A DNA stretch of 64,000 bases. It comes from Melampsora larici-populina 98AG31. Its lineage: Eukaryota > Basidiomycota > Pucciniomycetes > Pucciniales > Melampsoraceae. Every line of letters begins with the position of its first letter. Within the stretch, counting starts at the first letter, position 1. Location of the stretch: contig NW_006768806.1 of assembly GCF_000204055.1 (NCBI RefSeq), positions 221,677 through 285,676 of the forward strand, read 5' to 3'. The position numbers and the translations under genes were made by a program. A model generated the notes under the pieces. It ran no database searches, was not told where the DNA came from, and was given only the letters and a program-made list of their open reading frames with translations. Below, one piece after another: positions 34,708 to 48,000 of this stretch.

Positions 34708-36327
34708 CTATTTAAGTGATTCAGAAGCATTCAAAACAAATCTAAACCTCGGAATCCAAGTTTTCCATTCTTTCCTAAGCTGATCATCAATAAACAACAA
34801 AGAGATCAAAAATGGAAAACTAATCATATAAACCGATTGAAAGGATTGATAATGTCGTAGGTATCGATGATCGATTTGAGAAGTTGAATACCATTGAAAT
34901 CCAGTTCCAATAGCAGCCAAGGTTGATAAAAATAACATCTTCAAAATCAAATGAGTTCCAAAACTTGAAACTAATTCTTGATCTTTCCTTTGACAATGTT
35001 GAATTAAATAGATTATCACTGCAATCACTGTTTGGGTGAGAGATTAAAAGTCAGATGATTTGTTGGTCTGTTGAACAGATGATCTATGTACTTTCAGAAA
35101 AGAAAACTTACTGGCTAGAATTGCAACAGACAAGAGTTGGAATAATGAAAATAGAACAATCGTCTCATTCACTTGTTCATTCGAACTTGCGCAATGAAAT
35201 TGATATGCTAAGAAAAGATCATCCGACTTTCATCAGCAGACCAATCAAGCACACACACACACACAGAGATACAGTGAGAGACAGGTAGCCAAAGAGAAAT
35301 CAATTCTTACCGCGTACTTCTTTCCAATCACTCTGAGCCAATTTCACCAATAATAAAATCACCACAGCCGAAGAATTCACAATAGGAATCGAAAAGAGAC
35401 AGATACCAGGAATGGTACATCTCTTGAAGATTCGAGATCGATATCTTGACAAATCTGATTTAACACTAGAGCTTGAAGTTGATGCTTGATCATTAAAGAT
35501 TTCCAAACCTGATTCAATCTCAATTTCATACTTGATCTTTGATTTGATTATTGATCCTGAAGATTCTTTCTTCTCTTTTGTCATCCTTCCAACATTGATC
35601 AAGACCCTTAAGACTTCTAAAATGAATGAGAAAGAAAACCCTAATGGGGAAACAAGTGTGAGAATGACGCGTTGAGGTTGTTAAAGATATAAGCTGGTCC
35701 CTACCTGGTATCGCGGTCCAAACTGTGAGCCGAAGAGCAAAAGTTGATCAGTACCATGTGATTGCAACGAAGAAATATCTATAGTCGGACTCACATGCTG
35801 ATGTTATGATCGCGTCCGCATTGCACACGCGTCTGACTGTATCACAGAAACCAGCAACACATAGAAGAAAGACATCAGTAACGTTCTAGTGATGTGATTG
35901 AAAACAGGTTAATCACTTGTATACTAAATCACCCAAACATATATTTAAAAAGGAAGGTGAAATGAGCATATATCAAGGAAAAAAGAAACGCACGATTACT
36001 TGATACTAAAGTCGATTTGAAATGAAGTTCTCTAAAATTTAAAATTAATGGTATCATCGCTTGCCAAGCGGATAACCAGGAGAGAATCAAAAAAGCCATC
36101 ACCACTGCGTGTTTATTGATTCTTGCTCTATAGATCGCAAACAAAATTGCCCCGATGAACCAAATTGAGATAATCTAAAGATCCTCAAATGAAATGAAAG
36201 TATCAAATTATATAAAGTAAACGTTAGTGTTGAAAAATTTTGATGAGAAAGATGTTGAGAGAGAGAGAGAGATATGATGACTTACTGCGAGAGATTGGTG
36301 TAAGATGAAAATAAACTCATTCCGCAT
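34708..36327 (-). CDS. Orphan seven-helix membrane protein, seven exons
   Basis: Function unknown. Exons (minus): 36327-36286, 36174-36000, 35836-35795, 35722-35705, 35616-35311, 35207-35112, 35027-34708; 999 bases, 332 residues. The 18 base fourth exon is needed to keep the frame. Seven hydrophobic segments are visible: FIFILHQSLAIISIWFIGAI, VVMAFLILSWLSAWQAMIPL, DAIITSAFWTAIPEVLRVLI, IPGICLFSIPIVNSSAVVIL, FSLFQLLSVAILAMIAVIIY, LILKMLFLSTLAAIGTGFQW and VYMISFPFLISLLFI. Between helices 3 and 4 lies a charged, Ser-rich loop of about 60 residues (starting MTKEKKESSG). Basic residues after helix 1 (YRARINKH) and in the 3-4 loop place these inside, giving an outside amino terminus, a receptor-like topology. 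I cannot match it to STE3 or another named receptor family. It could instead be a transporter-like or scaffold membrane protein. Confidence 0.72.
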
Positions 36328-37763
36328 GATAGAGTATCCGGACTTTCAGAAAAAGAAAAATGAAAAAAAAAGATGAAAAATAAAAAAAAAGAATAAGGAA
36401 AGAGAAGAGAAAGATATTTTTTTCAAGTTAGTAAACACGTTAAAATCATTACTAGAAAAAAACAATGAAGAATAAATGATGATGATGATGATGATGATCG
36501 TATATAGTATGATAGCAATCGACTTAAAAGACTTGGTTGTTCTTCAAGGGCGAATTCTCTGTCTCTGTCTCTCAAAAGAAAATAGGTTGTTATAATACAA
36601 AAGTTGATATGTATCAAGATTTTCGAATGATCTGGAAATGAAAAAAAGATAATCCAGATAGTAGTTCGCTTCAAAGAAAATTGATTATGATTCTTTTGTA
36701 CAACGGATGTCTTTAACAAACAAAAGAGAAGGATAGAAACAAAGGAGTATTTTTTAATGACAGAGTTAATCCTCACCTGAGCTACCTTCGTATCTGAAAA
36801 CTATGAAGATCGATTCCGTTGTGACGATTCATCAACGGATCAAGTCTCATTGATCGAGTATCATAGGTTGATCTTGGGGTGTAAAGAGTGAGCTGTTGTA
36901 GTTCGGCCTATGATGTCAATCAACGACTCATTCAAGGGATTGATAAGTTGTAAGAAAACTCAAGTAGACCTTCCATATTTGAATTCCCTTTAGAATAAGA
37001 ATCTAGACACGCGTATTTGAGTGCTTCTAGAGCGTGAAAAGAACAAAGTAAACATGGAAGGAAGAATGATGATACTACCATCTTTACGCCCATTCATGAT
37101 CTGAGTGGAATATCGGATGGATTACTTCCGGGGTACTTGAGCATATTCACTTTTCTCTTGGCCTTAACACCCGTAGGGACGGCCGGAGCAGATAGTATTT
37201 CAAGAAGGAAGACCAGGAACTATTGGCTAAACTATACGTCTCTGGGTTTGGAAGCCGCGAGTTTCATACAGCCACAAGTCATACCAAATGAACGCACTCA
37301 CGAATTATATTGCCCCACCCAGGTGTCTTCATCCCCCACATTCAACACCACCTCTCACTTAGAAATCACCGAGTTGGCAATTCGGAAAGGTCTTGTTGAT
37401 GATAGTTTTTAGCAAAGTTTCACTCACATGTAAATTGTAAAACAGCCTAAGGAAAGAAGTTCAACTTGGGACCAAAGAAGCTAAAGCCAGCAAGCCTCAG
37501 AGTAAAAAGTGAAGAACTTGATTTCTATTTGAACAATCAAATTCATTCTCAACTCGCCGCACATTCATACCACCACATAAAATCTTCCAAGAATTTCTAT
37601 TCATACAAATACACCATTTATAGTTTCCTTGATTCTCAAAACCTTAAAAGCGTCCCAAGTTGATTGATTCTATCCACCGTGTATAGGCCAGTTCACTTGA
37701 TGATATCAACAACACAAAAGAGGAAAAAAAAACCCAAAAAAATAAGAGAAAGAAAGAAACCAA
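36328..37763. other. Intergenic tract upstream of the membrane-protein gene
   Basis: Contains the promoter of the minus-strand membrane-protein gene. Microsatellites occur at 36259-36272 (GA) and 36478-36497 (GAT). A frame at 37137-37412 (plus) looks secretory, but it has no ATG at its start and no partner exon. I see no gene. Confidence 0.4.
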
Positions 37764-38318
37764 TCAGACTTTATATCTCATGACTATAAATCTTTCATAA
37801 GGTTTAGTAACATTAAGAATCTCGAATCCATCATGTTTCCAACCAGTAAATTGATCAAGTGTTCCTTTAACTTCATTCCAATCAATCGAAGGTCCAATCT
37901 AAACTAACATTTCAACTTCTTTCATCATTTGAAGGTATTTCTTCATGACTGATTCAATGGGTTTTGGGTAAACAAAAAGCAATTTACGTGTAGAACTAAA
38001 GTTGATCATCGGTTCTGTATCCCATACTCCTCGAAGTCCTATAAATTCTTCGCCTTGAAGGTATCGGTTCGTATGTGTTTCAAGATCGATTCCTTTTACA
38101 TTTATTCCATTTTGAATCATATATCTTTCAAGTAAACCTGAACCTGATCCAACGCTAAGAACTAGATCAGATGAGTCTTTGGAAAATATGTTTTTTAATG
38201 CCGAGATAAGAGGCGTCGAAAGCGAGACACAGCATGTCGGTAAGCATGTCGGAACGGATGTGAGTGGCGGAAGTTGAACACGATTAGTGAAGTAGTCATA
38301 TCGCTGGATGATATTCAT
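37764..38318 (-). pseudogene. SAM-methyltransferase-like frame interrupted by one TAG codon
   Basis: The frame starts MNIIQRYDYFTNRVQLPPLT at 38318. Residues about 51-60 read DLVLSVGSGSGLLER, the glycine-rich motif I of class I S-adenosylmethionine-dependent methyltransferases; GIDLETH some 15 residues on would be the acidic motif II. After 139 codons a TAG (37899-37901) occurs, and the same frame continues for 44 more sense codons (IGPSIDWNEVKGTLDQFTG ... IVMRYKV) to a TGA at 37764. No intron with GT..AG ends removes the TAG without loss of neighbouring codons. The downstream part looks like genuine protein, so the TAG is either a nonsense mutation (for example from CAG), a sequence error, or a readthrough stop. 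The substrate is unknown. Confidence 0.65.
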
Positions 38319-39009
38319 CGTTGGTTGTCAATCGCGATCAGGAACTCAAGACAAAACCCAGCGCACACAATCTTTAAACATGAAGTGGTTCAGATTCAAT
38401 TCTAGTCTGTCGAAAATGTACGAAACGGCAAATATATGCAAGACCCGTGGGCCGTGGGTCGACCGAGCTTTCGGATCCGGTCACCGGTACTCCCTCAAAT
38501 CGGGGTTCACAGACAGATGTCAAATTCCATGGCAGGTCTCGATTTTCACTCCAGATTCGCGTTGAACAAAAAAAGATCAAACCATTGTTGTACATTCAAA
38601 AGATATCATTTCGAATCAATTCCTTCAAGTTCTTAATCCATCACTCTTCTCTCTCCTTCCTATACATTGTACATCTATCAATTCTGAAAATCTTCTTTCT
38701 TGCCCATCCATGCAAACATATAATATCAGAGAAAATAAAAAGAAGGATTAAAATACAAACTAACATAAAAAATCTTATTACAAATTCTCAAACAAATTTT
38801 ATTTATTTATTGTATATATAAAAAACTTTAAAATCATCCTCTTAGATAGATCACAAAATTCAAAATTCAAACCTCAAAACCACAACTTGCCTTTGCAACT
38901 TCTTTAAATAATATAAAAAAAAAGAATGAATCTAAAAAAGAACACTAAACAGAATCCTTTCAATCTTTAATATTATATATATAGATATAGATATAGATAT
39001 ATATCGTGT
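38319..39009. other. Intergenic tract between methyltransferase frame and RIM15
   Basis: Holds the upstream region of the methyltransferase-like frame and the 3' flank of RIM15. Near 38975-39004 there is an ATATAGATATAGATATAG-type simple repeat. The plus-strand open frames at 38308-38821 overlap each other in different phases and have no support. Confidence 0.4.
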
Positions 39010-42000
39010 TTAAATTTGTTTTTTAGTTTGTCTTGCACCAAATCCTAATCTTTTCATCACATCTAAAACATCTTTTTTTCCTACTGGTTTACCTAACAAA
39101 GCAGCAAATAAAGTTCCTTCTGAATCTGATGGTGCAATTATATAACTTTCAAATGAAGTGACTGCTACGATTGGTGTATGAGCATTAACGTTTTGTGTAG
39201 ATTTGATCATTCTTGCTGCATCTTGTCCTTCAACTGAGATTCATATCAAAAAAATCTCATTAGAAATTAAGCTTTCAAACAGGTTTTTATAGAAAAGGCT
39301 TAACTGATTGGCATCATGAGATCCATAAAGATCACATCAAATGCAACATCTCCCATTGCACAACTGATTGCTTCAGCTCCGTTAGGTACCACCACACATC
39401 GACATCCAAATCGAGTCAATATTGTTTCCAAGACCTTTTTTTCAATCACACTTTCTCATCAGTCACGGATAATGGTCCAAAATCTCGAAATTGATTTCTT
39501 ACCTTTGAGCTAATCGGATTATCTTCAGCAATCAGACAATCCACTGTGCGTTCTTGTAATTTCGGTGGCGAAGCAATGGGTGGCAATAAAGGTTTGAAAG
39601 TTTGACCAGGTGAGCTCATCGTCGAGCCAGGATTATGAGAAGCTTGAACAGGTGGTGGCTGTTGAGGCTGTACAGTGGGTCGTACAGTAGGTACAATGGG
39701 TCGTTGAACAGCTGTTCCTTTACCTCCAGCTTGTGTACTACCTGAGAATGAAGCTCTTCTGATTCGAGAAGGCAGACTGTTTCTTCGACTAGGATCATCA
39801 GATATTTCATCAGGGATGAATGAATTAAAATGCTCTGATGGACGTCGACCATGTGAGAACCCAGCATTTTGACCTGATGAAGGTCCGGCTGCCAGTTTCG
39901 CAGCTGAGGATAAGGCAGAGGATGATGTCGAATCTGTCGGTGAAGAAGGGCCAGCTCCACCCATATTGCCATGAACACCGATACTAGCCTATCGGAGGGA
40001 CAAATGTCAGAAAATAGCTTGTCATTCTTTCAAGTTCAACTGAGATATTACGTACTCTTCCGCTCAATGATAAGTGTCGGGGGTGACGAGCTCGATCAGC
40101 ATGAGTGACGGTGGCCTGATCGCCTCTCAGTTTACGAATGACTTCCTCATTCGCTCGTTCAAGTACCGGTAGGTTTTTGAAATTGAATGTCCCAAAGTCG
40201 TCCGATCCTCTCCCACTACGTGCAGTAACTTCGAGAGGCTTTTTGGTATCTCCTTGGGTAATCGATTGTAGGGTGATGCCTTCTCCTGGTGTTTTCTCAT
40301 CTTCAGCACCTTCACCTGTTTGACCTGTTTCTTCATCGTCATGAAATACTTGAGTAGCTCCACGTGGATCAAAATAATCGGTCGACTCAGGATCTGTTAC
40401 TGATGGAACAAAACTAGCTTCATTTTTGAATAGATTTGCCCAATCAATTTCAGCTAAGAATGGATGAGCCTTGACTTCACTGGCTCCATTGGCTCCTAAT
40501 CTTGCTTTTGGGTCTGTACACATCAATCGATCCATAAAATCAATCGCTTGTGGAGATATATCATCATCTGCTTCTGGGAACTCTAATCGACGTGACAAGA
40601 TCCTATCAAAAACTTTATCCGGTGTCGAATCATGGAAAGGAGGAATACCGTAAAGGAATCTAGAAATAGAGAAGGCCAGAACAAGATTTGTAAGCTTGGA
40701 CGAATTTTAAAAATTAAATCTAAGACTTACTCATAACAAACGACACCTAGAGCCCACTACAGGATTCGAATAAGATCCCACGCAACCAAAAAAACAATTT
40801 GTGATCAATACATTACTCACACATTGGTGCACATCAGTGGAGGTTTGAGGCTTACCCAATCAACCATTTCGTCCATACCGATACCCAATATACTCTCAGG
40901 AGCCAAATAATCAGGCGTCCCCACGAAATTTTTGTGTTCAAGATCCGATTTTACTTGTTGACTACTACCACCACCACCAGCACTCGATTTACCCATCGCA
41001 GACTGTGATGCGTTTGTCTTTGGATAATGAAATTTACGATGCGCATCTGAATCTTTTGAAGTATCACTAGGAGTATTGGTATCTTGTTCAGCTTGACGGG
41101 TAAGGAAATAAGACGAATGAAGTGCCATCGGTGATGTATCCGGACTTGAATAAGCTGTTGAACTAAGTGTGTCGAGTCCAGGTGGTAAACCTCGACGACG
41201 CAGATTGCTACTGTCCCTTAAACTAGTCGATAAGCTAATACCCGATCGCGGTTCAGCTGCTTGTCGTCCTAACAATCCAATCTTCGATAATCCGAAATCG
41301 GTAAGTTTCAAGTGCCCACGATGATCAATGAGCAAATTATCTGGCTTCAAATCACTAAAGACACAAACAAGTCAAGATCACTTCTCAATTCTCTTGTCAC
41401 TATAATAAAAAAGAAAATCTTACCGGTGTACAACCCCAGTGGAATGCAAGTATTCTAATCCCATAACGACCTCAGCTACATAATTCCTAGTCCATTCCTC
41501 TGGAAGGTTACCTAAAGCTTTTACCAAAGCAGCACAATCTCCACCATTAAGGTATTCCATTACTAAATATAAATGATCTCTAGATGAAAATGTATAAAAT
41601 AATTTCACCACAAAATCTGAATCAGCTTGATTCATCAAAATCTTTCGTTCAGATTTCACATTCATAATTTGATTTTTGGCAATCATATCTTGTTTCTTTA
41701 AAATCTTAATCGCATAATAATCTCCTGTTGTCTTTTTCTTTGCTAACCATACTTGCCCAAAAGCTCCTTTACTGATCGGTTTCAACATATCGAAATCTTT
41801 GATTGAAGCTGCTGATTTTGATTTTCCTGGTACAGCTGAAGGAATCCTTGGTGAGAGTGGCGTATTGAGTGGTCCACTGGAAGCATCAGTCTTTTGTTGA
41901 TTTGAACCTCTTCGACTTACACTGCTACTTGGAATATGAGTAAAGCGAGGTGATCGAGGTGGTGTTCCAGTACCGGGAGCAGAATTATTATACCCACTCA

Positions 42001-45000
42001 CGTCACCGGTTTTCAAATGAAGTGGAGCTGCTCGAGGAACAACCCGAAGGGAAGATTCTGGCATGATGGATTGTATAGAAGTACTTTTTCTCGGTCCTGA
42101 GGCCGGCTTGGCTTGTCGATCATCATCGTTTTCAGGTTTTTGTGAAGCAGGCTGATGCCTAAAGGAATCTTCCGTCGAAATTGATGGTGACATGTCGCAA
42201 GCTTTACGTTTGGAATCTTTTAGACTGGCTTTTTGAGCCTTGACTTCCCACTCCATTCGAATCCGTTCGGCATAAAGAATGGTGTTCCTCATTCGGTTGA
42301 CTGCATTTGATTTATCATGTGCAGCTTGCAGTACGTCTTGTGCCAAATGAATCAATCCTGGATCTTCTACTTTCTTAAAGGTCCAGTTCGTGATCTGCAG
42401 TAGTTTTTGCTCCGAGTTAGGTGATAGTAATTTGAGATGTTCAATGTTATCTTCCGTAATCTCCTCATTAGATGAAGGTGTAGAGATATCAAGTGCCATG
42501 TTCAATAACTCTTCAATCTCATCTAATAACACCTTTTGAGTCGCTCTGAGGGAATTATGATGAATCAGTGCCACATTCGTAGATCGACCTGGATTCAATG
42601 GACTGAGATTTGATGCCTGTGAGGATAAATGGGTCAATAGGGGAACTCCGTCATAGACAACTTCGTTGGTCAGTCCTCTTTCGATTCCGATCCTCAAGTC
42701 TTTGATGGTATCCTTCAAATCCGACAATCGTTCATTACATTCGCTCACTTGCATCTCAAGTCGATGAGTCTCTGCACAAGTCTCATTATGACGTTCAAAG
42801 TAATAAGTGGGTAACCAATGTTCGCAGATCCGACACAGTAAAGGTTCGGTGGACAATGGTGCTGGTTCGAGAATAGGAGCGCCCGGGTCACTCTGAGATC
42901 GAGAATGATGCTGTCCTTTGGTCTCGATCACAGCTCCGGTTTTTTGATCGACAGTTTGTCGTGGGTTGAGACGGATGACCCACATTGAATGTAGTGCTTC
43001 ACCTGTGATCCGATCCATCATTAACATCCCTTTACCCGTCATTGGCATGAAATGATCGCGAGTCTTCACACCACTTTCCTCTTCGTCATCACTATTCTCG
43101 AGTGTGATCCTAACGGTGAATTGCAGCTCGATTGTATTTCCAACATCCTCCAGCAATTTACGATTTGCCTCGCTGAATAGTTCATAATTCCCATCAATCA
43201 ATTCGCCAAACGGTGCACCCACCACGGACTGTGGATCAAGTCTAGTGTTGAAAGACATATCAGAATCAGATTGTTATACTCATAGACCAATGGAGAACAA
43301 AATGACTACATACCCCGTGACTTTCGTCCAACCTGGACTCAGATATAAGATAGTAGCATCAGCGATAGCAACTTCAGCCAAGATAGTCTCCGTGCGAGCA
43401 AGATCAATTGCTGTCTTGAAATCTTGATTCAAGTTTTTCTTATTGACCGTGGTATTATTATTGTCCTTGACTTTGTGCCGAAGATGAAGAGGTGAGTTCG
43501 GTGCAGTTTTCGAACTAGCATGTACAGGTGACTCAGTTCGCTTCTTTTCGTCCTCGTTCAAAACCAAAACGATATCCATCGAATCGTTGTTCGGTGCATT
43601 CAACAAGCCTTCTCTTGTAATAGATGCTGTTGGTTCGATTGTCACTGGCTGTTCTCCTCCAGCCTTGGTTGCAAAAAATTCGATTTCTTCTGCATCATCT
43701 TCGTCTTCGGGCTCAAAATTCCAAAACCCTTTTTCTGCATCCCACCATTCTAAAACTCGACTCAATCCAGCGACAGCCAACAAAACTCGGACTATGTCCC
43801 ACAAAAGAAAAGTCAGTTTCAGGAAGGAAAAATGGGAGGTTCGTTCATACAAAACTACTTACCATACCAACCACGATGTGGCCAATCTAGGTTCACATCC
43901 CAGCTTCTTCCAATCTGTTGAACTCGGTAGATAACCTCGACGCAAGCATGCGACTTCGATGTCAATGCACCAACGGGGGTATCTAACATCTCAGTAGCAA
44001 TCGAACTAATCTCTTGTAAATTAGCTACAAAAGTGGAACTATAGAACAGCTCATCACTAGCTACCACAGGTCCGGATGATCTTGCCATTTCTTGATCGGG
44101 ATTGCTTTGGTCTTGTTGAAATAACGGTGAATGTCTTCTGACTGATGCCACATGCGTTGGCAATGGCGATCTAGACCGTGATGGAGACCTAGAGCTACGT
44201 CCGCTACGTCCAACTGATTCCGAATACTGTGTTGAAACACTTACACTACGACTTCCACCTGCACCTGCACGCATAGGTGATTCCAAACCTCTACCGATAC
44301 AACTTGAACCACCTGCGACTGCTCCACCTCTTCTCAAAACCACCGATGGCCGACGTAACGCTCCACGAGCAGTCATATTGGATGTGGGGGGACCAGTTGG
44401 CATTGGGCGTCCGCGACCTGATCCTCTTCTACTAACGGGAGCTGATGTCGCGGCAGACGAAGTCTCAGACGTGTCAGAATTATGGGTCGAGATCGACCTT
44501 TGATGAAGTGGGATAGAGATGTTGGATGGTTGATGAAGTAGATCAGATGGAATTGACAGTGTTCGGTTCAAGCTTTGAGACGGTGACGTAGTCGGCGTAG
44601 TGCTGAACCGTGAGATACGTTCATCGCCTCCTGTGGGATTGAGATTCAAATTCACCTGTGAGCCTGTATCGGACTCAGTTTCATTTGGAGCTACGTCGGA
44701 ACCGACTCCAGGCTCTAGTGTTGTTGGTGATGGGTACCATGAATTAGATCCTGCAGCTCCCTGTAAAGCTGCCGAGCTAAGGGCCAATTCAAGTTGTATA
44801 CGATCTTGCTCTCTTAATCCGCGAGCCTCAGTTTCAACAAAGCTAGTGATTTCGTCAACAATCACCTTGAGTGCCGTATCGCAGGCTGTCTTAGCCGTCG
44901 CCAATCGATGTCGAATATGTTCCCGGATAGTATGCATTGAGAATGTAGGCGTCTGAATATCTTGCGTCGCACTACTCATACCACTCTGACTTGCGTTATG

Positions 45001-48000
45001 ATGCGGATGAGTACGGTGACCAAAAGAAGATGGATAACGTGATTGTCGGGTTTGGGTCCGAATACCAGTATCAGATTCAATATTTGAGGTGGATTTAGGG
45101 ACTGCTGATGGGATCAATGAACGAGGGCCAATTGTCCCGACTGCACTTGCTGGGCCACCACCGGGCACGTCAGGCGAACTGTTACCGACTTCCATCACAT
45201 TACTAACGGAGGTACTATTGGACTTGAATGGATTTCCGAGCACCAGGCCTGGTGTTTGTTCCCAGAGACGACTACCAGTAGGACTTAAGATAGGGGTAAG
45301 TTCTGGCTTTTGAAGGGCAGCCAAGAATCCCAAGTCGTGAGCTCTTTGATGTTCGGCTGACAGTGGTTGTGAATGTGTGATAGCTGGACTTGAGACCACG
45401 GCCCTCCCAGGTGCCTCTTCCCCAGGTTTCAAAAAACTTGACACGGTCGATTCAGGGTTCGAACTGACTTTAGGATCAGCTTTGCGCTGATCACTTTCAC
45501 TCATCTGATTGAACACATTTGAGGCTCGAGAACATGTCAAGGGATCTAGGTTAAGCGTGAGATTAGGATTCCGTCGACGTTCAGGAGGCCCCTTAGAGCC
45601 TTCACTACTATGCGACGAACCGCTATGAGCAGAAGAAGTTCGATCTCGAACAGTAAGTCTTGGTATGGGAGCCAAGGCGCCCGTTGGAACGATAATCGAT
45701 GGCTCTTCAGCTTGCCTAGATTGAAGAGGCTGGTGTGTAGTAGGCGCAAGGTAGGGGGTAGTGATAGTGGGCTGATTGAACACAGTCGGCTGCGTTGGTT
45801 TGGTATTTGTCAACAGATCGACCGCAGATGCGACCGAGCGAAGTCCAGAGGATAACTTATTGGTGTTTCGATTTTTCTCATATGTCGTCAATGGACTCGC
45901 ACTCACTCGCCGGATTCCCTTGAGTTTCGGAAATGGTTGTGAAGCAAGATTACTCCTATAATTCGAGCTGGTATCACTACTAGAAGATTGTTTGTCATCC
46001 GAATTCAGGGTAAAACTAGATCGGACAGCATTCCACCATTCATCAATCTTTTTTCCGAGATTGAAATTTTTCTTGATCTTGGTTCCGCTAGGTGAAAATG
46101 TATCTACGAGTCGAGGCGTGCTAGTAGAAGGCCCTTGGTGAGAAAGTGGAAGATCCGACTGAGGTGTAGGGTGAGGTTTCCCAGATGATGGTCGTAAGGA
46201 ACTTGGCATGGAGCTGGATACTTTCTGATCAGCTAAGCTGAGGTTGTTGGTCTTCGTGCTCCTTCCGATGATAGACGACACGCTTAGCCTTCGTAATCGA
46301 AGACCGTCAAACATAGCGGGAGGCGAGGGCGGAACCGGATAGTCAGGTTCCGAGGCTGGCACACCTATTATATCTGCCCTGTTATAATGATCCTCCGATG
46401 CGGATGGATTCTGAGAGTCACCAACTATGAAGAAGTAAAACATGCAGTTAGTTAATCTTCAGTTAGCCACCTCCTAGAGAAAGTACAAAAAACTGACAAG
46501 CTCTTTCGGGACCGTCAGAGGCATCTAAAACTCCTTCAGTGACAGGAATTGATTCCAACTTGGATTCATCATTCATACTAAGTTCCTCGACTTCTTCAAC
46601 CTCCTCCATGTCATTCTTCTCTGCTGTATTCATCTGAGCTTCCTTTTCAGCACGTAACTTGGCTTCTTTCATCCTTCGATAATCGTCGAGCCAATCAACC
46701 CATTCAATCTCCTTGAACTGACCAGGCTCATTCACATCACCACTTAGGTCGCGCGGACTGAATCCTGAATGAGGATCAAGAAGCTCATTCGGGTCCACAG
46801 AGGTCGACAGAGCCAGTTCTTCACCAAGTCGATTGGTTGTCCCAATCGTCTTGGTTGATGATGATCTTTTTAAAGCATTCGGCCTTTCATAATGCTCTTC
46901 TTGTTGATCCAGGAACCCAGATGATCTTCCTTCGGGTGATGCAGAGAGTGGACCAAAGTCAGGAATACGTTTCCGTTCGGGCAATAGTCCCGGTAGAGGA
47001 CGTAAATATCTTGAATCAAACTCTCCGCTTTGTCCAGGGCGAGCAGTAAGAAAATTCGATTCCGACTCGTGTGATAGTCGTGCCTCAGATGATGATGATG
47101 GACCAATTTCAGGTGTAAGCTGTTGAAGAGCCGATTGTGAGCTTCGAGCAGGTAACGCCTGAAAAGTATCTGGGAACACTTTTTTGTGCATATGCTGTTG
47201 TTTCCATTTGTGAATCTTGGCCGTACGCGATTGAATGATGATCTTGGCGAAATCCTCCGTTGAAGGTCCTGGGCCTGAAGCGATCGATGTGCGGTGACTG
47301 CTGGCAAGACCTCCATGCCTGGAAGAAAGTGAGCTCGATCCATGTCGGACAGATCTCACCGGACAACCGTATGGATATGATGTGCCTGCGCCACCTAGTG
47401 AACGATGGGTGATGGATGACTTGGACTGATGTTTTCTATCAGCCTTGGTCCCAAGTGAGGGGTTAGAATACCCGCTCAGACCGGTACCAGTTCCAATTCC
47501 GCTCCCAGATCCACTTGCGGCGGCGCCAGAGAATGATGAGAGGCTCGGTTCATCACTATGATGACTACTACCTGTAGCTGTACCAGAAGGGAGATGACCG
47601 CCACTGGTAGTAACAGCTCCACCACGTGTCGGTGCTCGGCGAGAATATGGGCCTTCTTCACTAAACACGCTGAATACACTCGTCGACCTATCGCGTGATG
47701 CAAACTGATCGATTGGTTGACTGGGTGAAGAATGGGGAGTTCCAATGGCTTGAGCGGTGATCGGATGAGAAGTCGAAGGGCTCGATCCCGGCATAAAGAA
47801 AGGTGAAAAACTCGTACTCATCCTTCGACTGTCTTGACTGCTGCTATTACTAGCAGCATCAGCACCTGGTGGAGCCGTGGGCGATGGGAAATTGATCGGA
47901 GAGGCCAGAGATGGGACATTGCTCAGCATTCCCATGCTCAGTCTGGGCCCGCCTCCACTTCTTCCACTAATACTACTGCTTGACCAGCTGCTACCCGCTT

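Noticed and set aside
37137..37412. 91-codon plus frame with a hydrophobic start (secreted protein?)
   Set aside because: The frame begins at TTG with no ATG before the hydrophobic part, and no spliced upstream exon is visible.
43587..43934. Plus-strand frames opposite RIM15 (also 44600-44956 and 48147-48449)
   Set aside because: They are antisense to strongly supported coding exons and have no independent features.
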